64,000 bases of DNA from Sphingobium sp. BYY-5 (GTDB lineage Bacteria > Pseudomonadota > Alphaproteobacteria > Sphingomonadales > Sphingomonadaceae). Numbering within the stretch: the stretch's first letter is position 1; every line of letters starts with the position of its first letter. Of the stretch, positions 1 to 10,050 are shown piece by piece. A model generated the notes under the pieces. The model ran no database searches and was not told the DNA's origin. It saw only the letters and a list, made by a program, of their open reading frames with translations. The stretch spans positions 3,069,501 through 3,133,500 of the forward strand of contig NZ_JALEBH010000001.1 of NCBI RefSeq assembly GCF_022758885.1. The letters are read 5' to 3'. The position numbers were made by a program, and so were the translations under genes.

Positions 1-7
1 GGACTTT

Positions 8-520
8 ATGAAGACTGTGATTTTCGCAGCCATTGCTGCTGCCGCTGCTGTTTCCGCTCCTGCTTTCGCTCAGGACGCTGCACCCTTCACCGGGCCGCGC
101 GCGGGCGTGACCTTGGGCTATGACAAGTTCGACGGCCGCGACGGCTTCGCTTACGGCGTGACCGCAGGCTATGACCTCGCCGTCGTCCCCGGCGTGACCT
201 TTGGTCCGGAAGTTTCCTTCGGCGACACCACCACCAGCGCCGGCGCTGGTGCGGAAGTCAGCCGTGACCTGGCCGCTTCGGTCCGCCTCGGCTACACCGT
301 GACCCCGCGCATCCTGGCGTTCGGCAAGGTTGGCTATGCCAACACCCGCATCGACCTGGGCAATGGCGGCGCGTCGTTCGAAGGCGTGCGCTACGGCGGC
401 GGTCTGGAATATTCGGTGACCCCGAACACCTACATCTCGGCCGAATATCAGCGTAGCGAATATGAAGCCAACATCGGTGGCCGCGACGCTGGCGTCGTCG
501 GCATCGGTTTCCGTTTCTGA
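8..520 (+). CDS. Outer-membrane beta-barrel protein (OmpA/opacity-like)
   Basis: A 170-residue secreted protein. Residues 1-21 form a clear signal peptide ending in AFAQ. The rest alternates short polar and aromatic strands (for example GVTLGYDKF, SVRLGYTVTP, VGYANTRIDLG) and ends in GIGFRF, the terminal aromatic residue typical of outer-membrane barrels inserted by the BAM machinery. Size and strand pattern fit an eight-stranded OmpA/opacity-type barrel without the periplasmic OmpA domain. Its role is probably structural. A rho-independent terminator follows directly, so it is probably transcribed alone or as the last gene of a unit starting outside the window. Confidence 0.85.
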   Translation: MKTVIFAAIAAAAAVSAPAFAQDAAPFTGPRAGVTLGYDKFDGRDGFAYGVTAGYDLAVVPGVTFGPEVSFGDTTTSAGAGAEVSRDLAASVRLGYTVTPRILAFGKVGYANTRIDLGNGGASFEGVRYGGGLEYSVTPNTYISAEYQRSEYEANIGGRDAGVVGIGFRF

Positions 521-548
521 TCCCTCTCAAAAGATCGGAACAAGGGAA

Positions 549-573
549 GGGCGGTCCAACGGGCCGCCCTTTT
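549..573 (+). terminator. Rho-independent terminator after the outer-membrane barrel gene
   Basis: A 9-bp GC-rich stem (549-557 with 561-569, one G-T pair) with a 3-nt loop is followed by four T residues. It lies 29 bp after the stop codon of the preceding plus-strand gene. Confidence 0.8.
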
Positions 574-574
574 C

Positions 575-1000
575 CTATGCGGGAAGCGGCTTGAGGTCTG
601 GTTCCACCCACCCCCGGCGCGCCTCCGCCGACATGAGCCGCTCGCGCGACCAATAGGCGAAGGGCCAGTCCTTATCCCCTAGCGATGAAGCCATCAGCGC
701 CGCCAAAGCGGTTGAGGGGCCGACGTCGCCGGGCAAGCTGGCGAGCAGAAGGCGCGCCATATGCAGCGACGCCTGGGTGATGGTTTCATGATAGCCGTCC
801 GTATCGCTGTTCACTCCGCCCACGCTTTCATTGTAGCGGCGGATCAAGTCCGGCATGTCGCGTTCGGGTTGTACATCCGGGCGCTTGAGGATCAACCATA
901 GCGCAGTCGCGAAATGGGCGACATGGGTCCACGCCACCTTGGGCAGGGTGCAGGCGCAAAAGCCCTCCGCCAGCGCTTCCATCTCTTCGTCGGTCATCAT
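575..1000 (-). CDS. Conserved hypothetical protein with W-x-H and GYHET motifs
   Basis: A 141-residue cytosolic protein with no signal peptide. It shows AWTHVAHFATALW near the N-terminus, a YNESVGG segment and GYHETITQASLH in the middle. I recognise this pattern from conserved proteobacterial proteins of unknown function, but no reaction is established. The start at 1000 (tandem ATG codons) has a GGGAAGAG-type ribosome site. A longer in-frame start would run back through the rlmN terminator and is unlikely. Conserved histidines could suggest a metal or haem site; that is inference only. Confidence 0.7.
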   Translation of the reverse strand: MMTDEEMEALAEGFCACTLPKVAWTHVAHFATALWLILKRPDVQPERDMPDLIRRYNESVGGVNSDTDGYHETITQASLHMARLLLASLPGDVGPSTALAALMASSLGDKDWPFAYWSRERLMSAEARRGWVEPDLKPLPA

Positions 1001-1012
1001 GGCTCTTCCCCC

Positions 1013-1043
1013 AAAAGAAAACCCCGCCGTTTCGGGCGGGGTT
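1013..1043 (-). terminator. Rho-independent terminator of rlmN
   Basis: On the minus strand, a 9-bp stem (1020-1028 with 1035-1043) is followed by TTTCTTTT. It sits about 40 bp past the rlmN stop codon and just ahead of the start of the next minus-strand gene, so it separates the two. Confidence 0.85.
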
Positions 1044-1081
1044 CCTGTTCCACGCTTCATGCGCGCGTCGTCAGCCCCGGA

Positions 1082-2356
1082 TCATCCGAGCGCGGCTTGC
1101 TTCTCTTCGGCCAGGCGCTTCATTTCCGCCTTGCTCTTCTTCTCGCTTGCCGACTTGAGCTGACCGCAGGCGGCCATGATATCGCGACCGCGCGGCGTGC
1201 GCACCGGTGCGCTGATGCCGCCTTCGAACACGATGCTACTGAATGCGCGAACCCGCTCCGGCGTCGAACATTCATAATCGGTGCCGGGCCAGGGGTTGAA
1301 CGGGATCAGGTTGACCTTCGCCGGCAGCTTATATTTGCGGATCAGCCGGACCAGTTCGTGCGCGTCGGCGTCGCTGTCATTCTTGTCGCGGATCATCACA
1401 TATTCGAAGGTGATGCGCCGGGCATTATTCGCCTTGGGATAATCGGCGCAGGCCTGAAGCAGTTCTTCGATGCCATATTTGCGGTTGAGCGGCACCAGTT
1501 CGTCGCGCACTTCCTTGGTCACGGCATGGAGCGAGACGGCAAGGTTGACGCCGATCTCTTCGGCCGCGCGCGCCATCATCGGCACCACGCCCGACGTGGA
1601 CAGGGTGATACGACGCTTCGACAGCGCCAGCCCGTCGCCATCCATGACCAGTTTCAGCGCGTCGCGGACATGATCGAAATTATAGAGCGGCTCGCCCATG
1701 CCCATCATGACGATATTGGTCAGCATACGCCCGTCGGGCGAATATTGCGGCGCATCCTCGTCTTCATCGACATCGTTCACGGCCGCCATATTGCCCTTGG
1801 GCCATTCGCCTAGCGCGTCGCGCGCCAGCATGACCTGGCCGACGATTTCGCCCGGCGTCAGATTGCGCACCAGCCGCATCGTGCCGGTGTGGCAGAAGCT
1901 GCAATTCAGGGTGCAGCCGACCTGGCTGGACACGCAGAGCGTGCCGCGGTCCGCATCGGGGATGAAGACCATTTCATAATCCTGGCCGTCGTCCGACCGG
2001 AGCAGCCATTTGCGCGTGCCGTCGCTCGACACCTGCGCTTCCATCACCTGCGGGCGGCCGACGACGAAGCGTTCGGCCATCCAGCCGCGCATCGGCTTGG
2101 CAAGGTCGGTCATGGCGTCGAAATCGGTCTCGCCGCGATGATAGAGCCAGTGGAAGAGCTGCTTGGAGCGCAGCTTGGCCGCCTTGGCGTCCAGCCCCGC
2201 TTCCTCCAGAGTGTCCTTGATCTGCGAGCGCGACAGCCCCATCAGGTCGGTGCGTCCATCCTCACGCGGCGTCACCGCGCGGGGCACGGGCACAGGGTCG
2301 ATATGGCCGGGAATCGGCATCAGGGGGCTGGCGGCTGTCTGCATGGCCGCGCACAT
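1082..2356 (-). CDS. rlmN: Dual-specificity 23S rRNA/tRNA adenine-C2 methyltransferase RlmN
   Basis: A radical-SAM enzyme that methylates C2 of A2503 in 23S rRNA and A37 in some tRNAs. The diagnostic cluster motif CTLNCSFC (CxxxCxxC) is present, together with QVGC before it, GMGEPLYN, and the C-terminal DIMAACGQL carrying the second catalytic cysteine. Length is 424 residues from the ATG at 2356; an in-frame ATG at 2344 is the alternative. The open frame continues upstream to 2983, but that part is a shadow of the neighbouring gene. An acidic stretch ([10 protein letters not shown]) interrupts the barrel region and is absent from the E. coli enzyme as I know it. It is followed by its own terminator. 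Confidence 0.95.
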   Translation of the reverse strand: MCAAMQTAASPLMPIPGHIDPVPVPRAVTPREDGRTDLMGLSRSQIKDTLEEAGLDAKAAKLRSKQLFHWLYHRGETDFDAMTDLAKPMRGWMAERFVVGRPQVMEAQVSSDGTRKWLLRSDDGQDYEMVFIPDADRGTLCVSSQVGCTLNCSFCHTGTMRLVRNLTPGEIVGQVMLARDALGEWPKGNMAAVNDVDEDEDAPQYSPDGRMLTNIVMMGMGEPLYNFDHVRDALKLVMDGDGLALSKRRITLSTSGVVPMMARAAEEIGVNLAVSLHAVTKEVRDELVPLNRKYGIEELLQACADYPKANNARRITFEYVMIRDKNDSDADAHELVRLIRKYKLPAKVNLIPFNPWPGTDYECSTPERVRAFSSIVFEGGISAPVRTPRGRDIMAACGQLKSASEKKSKAEMKRLAEEKQAALG

Positions 2357-2391
2357 AGTCGATTTTCCCGGAGTTTTAAAGATGCGTTCGG

Positions 2392-2880
2392 TCAGCGCAG
2401 TTTCGCGCAGCCCAGGGCCGCCGCGTCGATCGCCGTCGCCGCGCCGCGCAGGGCGTAGCTGTCGGCGAAGGCACGGCCGTTCGCGCCGACCGTCTGCACG
2501 CTCATGCTGCTGGCCGAGCGCAGCGCGGCGATGATCTGCGCGTCGCTGCGCGCGTCGGGCGCCCAGGCGTCGATTTGTCCCGCGACCAGCGGGAAACGGC
2601 GATCGCCGATGCTCAAGGTGACGGGCGCTTGCGGCGCGCGGGCGCGGCTGAGGCGGATATGGACCTGTCCGCGCACCCGCTGGCGCGGCCAGTTGCCGAC
2701 CGAGGCGAAGCCCTTGAGCGCCTGCCCTCGTCGCACGACAGGTTGGGCAATGGCGTAGCAGCGCGGCGTGGCGGAATCGCGAAAGGCGCCCCAGCTTTCG
2801 AACATGCCCAGCGAATCGCGTGCCACCACCGGTTCGGTGGCGAGCAGGAGCAGGATCGAAAAGGCAAGGATGCGGCGCAT
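2392..2880 (-). CDS. Secreted protein resembling the invasion-associated locus B (IalB) family
   Basis: A 162-residue protein with an N-terminal hydrophobic signal ([17 protein letters not shown], cleavage probably after VVA). The mature part has a SWGAFRDS...RCYAIAQP segment, which resembles the start of IalB-type domains, and only two cysteines. I am not certain of the family assignment. It sits 35 bp upstream of rlmN on the same strand, so the two may be co-transcribed. It is divergent from dnaN. No enzymatic motif is visible. Confidence 0.7.
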   Translation of the reverse strand: MRRILAFSILLLLATEPVVARDSLGMFESWGAFRDSATPRCYAIAQPVVRRGQALKGFASVGNWPRQRVRGQVHIRLSRARAPQAPVTLSIGDRRFPLVAGQIDAWAPDARSDAQIIAALRSASSMSVQTVGANGRAFADSYALRGAATAIDAAALGCAKLR

Positions 2881-3052
2881 TCCTTTTGGCAAAGCCCAAG
2901 CCGTCCCCTTTTGCAACCCTGCCGCGACATGAAAGGGCGAAGGGGTGCTTGCAGGGACCGCAACAGTGGTTATGAAGAAGCATCCATCATTGTCGCCGGG
3001 ATTCGACCGAATCCGGGCTATCGGCTTAAAAAGAAACGGACAGAACAGGGAC

Positions 3053-4177
3053 ATGAAGGCCACCATCGAACGCGCAACGCTCCTCAAGAGCCTGAGCCAC
3101 GTCCAGTCGGTGGTCGAGCGGCGCAATACGATTCCGATCCTGTCCAACGTGCTGATCGAGGCGTCGGTCGACGGCGCGATCAAGCTGATGGCGACCGATC
3201 TTGATCTGCAGGTGGTGGAAAGCGTGTCCGCCCAGGTGGAGCAGGCCGGCGCGACTACCATTTCGGCACATACCCTGTTCGACATCGCCCGCAAGCTGCC
3301 CGAAGGCAGCCAGGTGTCGTTGCAGGCGGCCGACGGCAAGATGCTGATCCAGGCGGGCCGCGCGCGCTTCAACCTGTCGACCCTGCCGCGCGACGATTTC
3401 CCGGTGATCGCCGAAGGCGACCTGCCGACGATATTCGAACTGCCGGCCGAGACGCTCAAGCAGATCATCGACAAGACGCGCTTTGCCATTTCGACCGAAG
3501 AAACGCGCTATTATCTGAACGGCATCTATTTCCACGTTTCGGAAGATGCCAGTTCCGGTGGTCAACCGGTGCTCAAGGCCGCCGCGACCGACGGCCACCG
3601 TCTCGCCCGCGTCACCGTGCCGCGCCCCGATGGCGCCGACGGGATGCCGGGCATCATCATACCGCGCAAATGCATCGGTGAACTGCGCAAGCTACTGGAT
3701 GAGGTGGACGGATCGGTCCAGATCAGCCTGTCGGCCAGCAAGATCCGCTTCGGCCTGGGCAGCGCGATCCTGACCAGCAAGCTGATCGACGGCACCTTCC
3801 CCGACTATAGCCGCGTCATTCCGACCGCGAACGACAAGCTGCTCAAGATCGACCCGCGCAGCTTCGAGCAAGGCGTGGATCGCGTCGCGACCATCGCCAC
3901 GGAAAAGACCCGCGCGGTCAAGATGAGCCTGGATCGCGACAAGATCACCCTGTCGGTCACCAGCCCTGAAAATGGCACGGCGGCAGAGGAAGTGCCCGGC
4001 GCCTTCCAGGGCGAAGGTTTCGATATCGGCTTCAATGCGCGCTATCTGCTGGACATATTGGGCCAGATCGATACCGATCTGGTCGAACTCCATCTGGCCG
4101 ATGCCGCCGCGCCGACGCTGATCCGTGAGAGCGACGAAAGTCCGGCGCTCTATGTATTGATGCCGATGCGGGTCTGA
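3053..4177 (+). CDS. dnaN: DNA polymerase III beta subunit (sliding clamp)
   Basis: A 374-residue clamp protein that forms the ring tethering DNA polymerase III to DNA. It begins MKATIERATLLKSLSHVQ and contains RNTIPILSN, ATDGHRLA and the C-terminal YVLMPMRV, all typical of DnaN. The three-domain length matches the family. The ATG at 3053 is preceded by AGGG; longer in-frame starts would overlap the divergent promoter region. It is not next to dnaA, gyrB or recF here, so this is not the classical dnaA-dnaN operon arrangement. Confidence 0.97.
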   Translation: MKATIERATLLKSLSHVQSVVERRNTIPILSNVLIEASVDGAIKLMATDLDLQVVESVSAQVEQAGATTISAHTLFDIARKLPEGSQVSLQAADGKMLIQAGRARFNLSTLPRDDFPVIAEGDLPTIFELPAETLKQIIDKTRFAISTEETRYYLNGIYFHVSEDASSGGQPVLKAAATDGHRLARVTVPRPDGADGMPGIIIPRKCIGELRKLLDEVDGSVQISLSASKIRFGLGSAILTSKLIDGTFPDYSRVIPTANDKLLKIDPRSFEQGVDRVATIATEKTRAVKMSLDRDKITLSVTSPENGTAAEEVPGAFQGEGFDIGFNARYLLDILGQIDTDLVELHLADAAAPTLIRESDESPALYVLMPMRV

Positions 4178-4294
4178 ACCCGCCCTGGGGCGGGATGACA
4201 GGTTGAGTCAGACTCCCCGTTCCGGCATGATGTCCCCGGCGAAGGCCTTGGTCTGGCGCGGCTTGGTTCGTCCGTTGCCGCACCCGACGCTTAT

Positions 4295-7132
4295 TCAGCC
4301 GCGCGGTCGGCTGCCGGCTCCGCCAGTGGGGAAGAAGAGCTTGCGGAAGCTGATCGAGACGGTGCGTCCCAGCGGGTCGAGATAATCCTGCTGGTAGCGC
4401 AGCGGCGTCGCCCCGGTCGCATCGCGCACCTCGCGGCGCTGGTTGAAGATGTTGTCGATGCCGATCGACACCCGCGATCCACGCAGGAAGGGCATGTCCT
4501 TGGTAAGCTGCGGCATCTGCCCCAGATTGGCGAAGATGCGCAGGTTCGCCGTCGCCAGGCTGCCGAAGTCGAGCCGTGAAGCTCCTCCTGCCGTTCCGCT
4601 CAGGGCGCCGTCGACATGGGTGCCGCTTTCCCAGTCAATACCCAGCCGCGCGCCGATGCCGTTGTTGGAATAGCCGATGCGTGCCTTGATCTCATGCCGA
4701 GGCTGGCCGCCCGACGATCCGGTGGCGTCACCGTTCAGCAGGTCCAGTTCCGGCACGCCGGGCGCGATCAGGATGCTCTCCTCCAGATGCCAGGTATGAT
4801 AGAGGCTGAAGCTGAGGCGTCCGCCGCCCTGACCGCCGCCCGATCCGCGAAAACCGCCGGGTCCGCCAAAGCCGCCCCCTGGTCCGCCCGGACGCGGGCC
4901 ATCGCCGCCTGGACCCGCACCGCCGTCGCCGCGCGGCCGGTCGCCGCCTGCTCCCGGCGGTGCACCGCCTTCCTGACCGCCCTGGCGCCGCTCACGATTG
5001 CCGAACAGCGCCTGCAATTCGGGCGGCCGATCTTCTGGTCGTCCACCCGATGCGCGCCATGCTTCCACCAGTTTCTGGATACGCGACTTCAGCGGTATGG
5101 ACAGGTCGAAGCCCCAGCGGAGCTGCGTACTCTGCGATCGGAGGAAGTTGATCGGCCGGGCATCGATCTGCAACAGGTTGCCATCTTCATCGCGCAGGAA
5201 GCGCTGCGGGAACGCCTCCTCAATTGATGGGGTGGGTGTGGGGAAGGCGGCGATCGGGTTGCTGGTGCGGCTGTTGAGATAGGTCGCCGTCAGCGTCAGG
5301 TTCGGCTTTTCGAAAGGTTTCACCGTTGCGCTCAGGCGGAACTGGTCGCGCACGCTTTCGCGAAGCGACGCATTGCCGCCCGATAGCTGGGTCACGAACA
5401 CGCTCTGTCCGGTCGCATAGTCGAAAACCGAGACGTTGGGCGTGGAGATGAGCGGATCAGTGATCTGCGAGCCGGTCGGCGCGGCGCGATCTTGATTGGC
5501 GGAGGCGAGAATCTGGACTGCCCGCACCGGTTGCCAGCGCAGCCCATAGCCCAGGGTCGAAAGCGTGCCGAAGTCGGAAAGCTGCTGCGCGGCGACGTTC
5601 AGGTTGACGCCGATATCGCCGATGCCGCCCAGCACGCCCTTCGACCGGCTGGTGAGCGGCACGTCGATACTCACCTGCCCACTGGCGATCTGGCGGCTAT
5701 AGTCGGTTTCGCGCTCCACGCCGGAGCGGATCGATCGGCTTTCGAAACCGTTCGCCGATCCACCCACTCGAATCGAGGTCATGACGTCGCCTGCCGGCAT
5801 ACGGAACAGCGTGCCGCTCACCAGCAGGTCGGCGGTCACGGCCTGGCTCTTGGCGCGCGCCGTGTCGGTCATGCGGGTGGAGAGGAGGCCGGGTGCGAAG
5901 TCGCCATAGGGATTGACGCTGCCGTCGCCCGCATCAAGCGCTGCCTGGATCGCGTCGGTCGCGACGCCCCGGTCGGTGCGGGTGCGGGTGATCGACAGGT
6001 CGCCATTGCCGGTGAAGGACCATTGCCATTTGCGGCTCAACTGCCCGTTCAGGGTCAGGCCGATATGGCCGGTGGTGCCTCGGATCTGCTGCCCCAGCGC
6101 GCCTGCCTGTGCCAGATAGCGGTAGAGGGTGACGTCCTGGCCGAAGGGCGAGAAGGGACTGCCAGCATTGAGGCCTAGCGCTGCCGTCGACAGGCCTTGC
6201 AGCGAGTCATTGTCCGACAGTTCCAGCCGCCCGTTAAGCGTGGCCGACACGCCGCCCAACGCTCGCGCGAGCGTGGCGTTGGCGGAGAAATTCTCGGTTG
6301 CGGGGCTGAGCGTGCGATAGCGCGTAAGGTCACTGAGACTGGTCACGTTGGCGCCTGCGACGAAATCGCCCAGCATGGGCGCGCCATTGGCGGCGCTGGC
6401 CGGCACGCTGGCGATCGTCACATTCTGTCCTGCCAGTGCCGAAAGGGCTGGGTCGATCTCTGCACGTTGGGTTGCCGAAAGGATGTTGCCCGCCAGCGAA
6501 TAGGGACGGCTGGACGGGATCGTCGTGATGTCTCGCTGGCTTTCCAGCAGGCGTGCGGCACGGCTATAGTCTAAATTCAGGGTGAAACGATTGTCGCCGC
6601 GGATGCGGAGCAGCCCGGCATCCACCTCGCCATTCTCACCTCCGCCTTCGGTCGTGGTGCCCAGCTTGATCTCACCGGTCTCCGCGCGGAAACGCTGGCG
6701 CAGCACGATGTTCACCACTTTCTGCGTCGGCGCATAGCCATAGGTCAACGCCACCTGCTCGGGCAGGATATCGACCCGCGCCACCGCTTCGGACGGCAGA
6801 TCGCGAATCTCGGCGAAGCTGGAGATGCGCTTGCCATTGAGCAGGATGATCGGCGTGCCGTTGGTTTGCGGCGACAATTCGGTGATGAGTTCGTTGATGG
6901 AAGTGACGCCCAGCGCGCGGACATCGGCGGGGGACAGTTGCTGTTCGGGTTCGATTTCGCCCATCACCGCGCCGCGCTGCGGCTGGCCGGTGACGATGAT
7001 TTCCTCACCCTCCTCGGGCGCTTCCTGTGCGGTGCCCTTGGGCTGGTCCTGCGCCATCAGCGCGCCGGGTGCTACGCCCAGCAGGAAAGGCAGCAGAAAA
7101 ACAGATGCGGATCGACGCACGAAAACCCCCAC
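4295..7132 (-). CDS. TonB-dependent receptor with a Gly/Pro-rich insertion
   Basis: A 945-residue outer-membrane receptor: signal peptide (about 1-27), a TonB-box-like EEIIVTG segment, plug domain (TSINELITELSPQT, ILLNGKRISS, VARVDILPEQVAL) and a large barrel. A low-complexity run rich in Gly, Pro, Arg and Asp lies at about residues 713-771 (roughly DNA 4818-4990). The likely start is GTG at 7132; a second in-frame GTG four codons later has a better purine-rich upstream stretch. The substrate is unknown. The 2OG-Fe(II) oxygenase gene lies 114 bp upstream on the same strand, an association often seen with iron-related receptors; a shared role is inference. Confidence 0.9.
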   Translation of the reverse strand: MGVFVRRSASVFLLPFLLGVAPGALMAQDQPKGTAQEAPEEGEEIIVTGQPQRGAVMGEIEPEQQLSPADVRALGVTSINELITELSPQTNGTPIILLNGKRISSFAEIRDLPSEAVARVDILPEQVALTYGYAPTQKVVNIVLRQRFRAETGEIKLGTTTEGGGENGEVDAGLLRIRGDNRFTLNLDYSRAARLLESQRDITTIPSSRPYSLAGNILSATQRAEIDPALSALAGQNVTIASVPASAANGAPMLGDFVAGANVTSLSDLTRYRTLSPATENFSANATLARALGGVSATLNGRLELSDNDSLQGLSTAALGLNAGSPFSPFGQDVTLYRYLAQAGALGQQIRGTTGHIGLTLNGQLSRKWQWSFTGNGDLSITRTRTDRGVATDAIQAALDAGDGSVNPYGDFAPGLLSTRMTDTARAKSQAVTADLLVSGTLFRMPAGDVMTSIRVGGSANGFESRSIRSGVERETDYSRQIASGQVSIDVPLTSRSKGVLGGIGDIGVNLNVAAQQLSDFGTLSTLGYGLRWQPVRAVQILASANQDRAAPTGSQITDPLISTPNVSVFDYATGQSVFVTQLSGGNASLRESVRDQFRLSATVKPFEKPNLTLTATYLNSRTSNPIAAFPTPTPSIEEAFPQRFLRDEDGNLLQIDARPINFLRSQSTQLRWGFDLSIPLKSRIQKLVEAWRASGGRPEDRPPELQALFGNRERRQGGQEGGAPPGAGGDRPRGDGGAGPGGDGPRPGGPGGGFGGPGGFRGSGGGQGGGRLSFSLYHTWHLEESILIAPGVPELDLLNGDATGSSGGQPRHEIKARIGYSNNGIGARLGIDWESGTHVDGALSGTAGGASRLDFGSLATANLRIFANLGQMPQLTKDMPFLRGSRVSIGIDNIFNQRREVRDATGATPLRYQQDYLDPLGRTVSISFRKLFFPTGGAGSRPRG

Positions 7133-7246
7133 GGACAGACCGGAACCCCTATTTGTCTAACCGCCACTTGTCGCAAGACTCTGGCAATTGCCGGACAAAT
7201 TTGTCGCAAATTGTATTGGGCTGGCTGAACAGGGGCTGGCTGGATA

Positions 7247-7915
7247 TCAGGCCGCGTCGTGAAAGATGAGGCCGAGCACATAGCGCGTGCCGGACAGAAG
7301 GCGGCTGACGCCATGGCGCATCTGTACCCGGTGGACGCCGTGCGTACCCGTTACCGGCCGGTCGCGCACCGGGAAGATCACGGCGTCGCCCTGCGACAGC
7401 GGCACCATCTCCGGTCGCGACTGCATCCGCGGACGTTGTTCGGTGAGGATGAAAGCGCCACCGGTGAAGTCCCGTTCCGGCTGCGACAGCAGGATCGCTG
7501 CCTGCAATGGGAAGATATGCGGGCCATAGACATCTTGATGCAGCGCATTCCAGTCGCCCGCTTCATAGCGGAGCAGCAGCGGGGTCGCCTTGTCCTGCCC
7601 GCCCAGCGCGCAGCGGGCGAGGAAGTCGGCATGACGTGTCGGATAGATGTCGCCCGTTCCCAGCATCGCCGCCCAGCGATTGGCGACATCCGCTAGCGCG
7701 GGATAGAGCATTTCGCGGAATGCTGCGACGGGCGCCGGCAGCGGATAGGCGAAGTAACGATAGCGCCCGCTGCCATAGCCATGGCGCGCCATTACCACCT
7801 CCTTGCGGAAAGCGGCGGGATCGTCCCACAGCGCGATGATCGCGGCGCGTTGATCGGGGGAAAGAAGCGCAGGCAGGCGCGCCGCGCCATGGCGGTCGAG
7901 ATCGGTGAAGTCCAT
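7247..7915 (-). CDS. 2-oxoglutarate/Fe(II)-dependent oxygenase (DUF2086-type)
   Basis: A 222-residue cytosolic enzyme. The metal-binding HxD is at H126/D128 (LHQDVYG), the distal His is in GTHGVHRV, and SRLLSGTRY supplies the likely 2-oxoglutarate-binding Arg. The segments LLLRYEAGDWN, FTGGAFILTEQRPRMQSR and LSQGDAVIF match prokaryotic 2OG-Fe(II) proteins that I know as DUF2086, which often lie near alkylation-repair genes. No ada or alk gene is visible here. The substrate is unknown. Transcription runs toward the TonB receptor, 114 bp away. Confidence 0.88.
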   Translation of the reverse strand: MDFTDLDRHGAARLPALLSPDQRAAIIALWDDPAAFRKEVVMARHGYGSGRYRYFAYPLPAPVAAFREMLYPALADVANRWAAMLGTGDIYPTRHADFLARCALGGQDKATPLLLRYEAGDWNALHQDVYGPHIFPLQAAILLSQPERDFTGGAFILTEQRPRMQSRPEMVPLSQGDAVIFPVRDRPVTGTHGVHRVQMRHGVSRLLSGTRYVLGLIFHDAA

Positions 7916-8012
7916 GGCACAAGGATGGCGGCGGCGCTAGCTGGCGTCATCCCGCGCCTTGCGGTCAAACGCGAATGTCTTGCCCCCTCTCTCCAGTCGA
8001 GTTGAGTCTGGT

Positions 8013-8774
8013 TCAATCCTTCGGTTTACGGAACCGGAAGAGGAAGCGATCGGTCTTGCCGCGTATCGACGGGTCGAACACCAGCTTGCTATGATCGTCC
8101 GTCGGATTGGCGAGCAGCGGGCTTTCCGCCTCCAGCACGAAACCCGCAGCGGCGAAATCGGCCTTGACCACGGCGGGATCGATACGGTGCAGCTTGTCCA
8201 CGATCGCCCGCGTGTCCCCCGCGCCGCCGACATGATCGACGATGCCGACGATCCCGCCCGGCCTGGTCGCGGCATAGAGCGTCTTCACGAAGGCGGCCGG
8301 GTCGGTGCGCGGAATGCGAAACTTGTCCGACTGCCAGTAAAGATCGTGGTAGCTCATGTTGATGATCGTGAAGTCGAAACTGTTCGCCGGCGCGCTGAAC
8401 GCCTCGAACGGGTAGCGCACCCATTGCACTTCGGGCCGGCGCGCGACCAGCGTCTGCCATGTCTTCTGTTCCTCAGGCTGGGTGTAGAACTGGTTCGGTT
8501 CGTACGCTGTCACCTTGCCCTTGCGCCCCACCGCATCGGCCATGATCTCCGCCCAATAACCCGATCCGGTCATGATGTCGGCCGTCTTCATACCCGGTTT
8601 CAGGCCCAAGAAAGCGAGCGTTTCTGCGGGCTTGCGGCTTTCGTCCAGCGCCTTTGCTTCAGCCGGGCGCTTGGGGTCTGCCATCGCGGCGGCATAGTCG
8701 GGGGATGACGCCGCGTTGGCGGGTGGGGTGATCGCCAATGTAGCGGCAAGGCAGAGCATGGAAAAAGCGCGCAT
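8013..8774 (-). CDS. Secreted SAM-dependent methyltransferase-like protein
   Basis: A 253-residue protein with a signal peptide (residues 1-21, ending ANAAS). The body has class I methyltransferase features: LGLKPGMKTADIMTGSGYW as motif I, VTAYEPNQF as motif II, and FTIINMSYHDLYW as motif IV. It fits the 'predicted methyltransferase' family (COG4798-like), whose members are usually exported, which makes SAM use in the periplasm doubtful; the substrate is unknown. A GGGAGGA ribosome site precedes the ATG at 8774. It is a stand-alone gene, divergent from the iminopeptidase. Confidence 0.85.
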   Translation of the reverse strand: MRAFSMLCLAATLAITPPANAASSPDYAAAMADPKRPAEAKALDESRKPAETLAFLGLKPGMKTADIMTGSGYWAEIMADAVGRKGKVTAYEPNQFYTQPEEQKTWQTLVARRPEVQWVRYPFEAFSAPANSFDFTIINMSYHDLYWQSDKFRIPRTDPAAFVKTLYAATRPGGIVGIVDHVGGAGDTRAIVDKLHRIDPAVVKADFAAAGFVLEAESPLLANPTDDHSKLVFDPSIRGKTDRFLFRFRKPKD

Positions 8775-8933
8775 GATGGAATTCCTCCCGAAAGCGGATG
8801 ATGCGCCCGACTGGCGCGTTGCTCAAGCAGGCTCGATGACGATGGTCGACGGGTATCGCTCTTTTGTCGAAGAGAGTCTGGCCGATGCCTGAAAGCGGAT
8901 GTTGTGCTTCATTCGGCGCGAAGCCCAGTCTAG

Positions 8934-9884
<951 letters not shown>

Positions 9885-10050
9885 GCCTATGCGGTGAGTG
9901 GGAGTGGGGGGCAATGCCGGTTTGCGACCGATCCGCCGCTGAACGTTGTGCGTCGCGATGCTGCGATATGCAATGCCAAGCCTCTGGACGAACCGCTTGC
10001 AATCAAGCACAAGCCTCTTCGCTTTGGGCGCAAGGGGAGGCGATTAGCGG

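Noticed and set aside
2945..3052. Longer start for dnaN (36 extra codons)
   Set aside because: The conserved DnaN N-terminus begins at 3053 with its own ribosome site; the extension overlaps the divergent promoter region.
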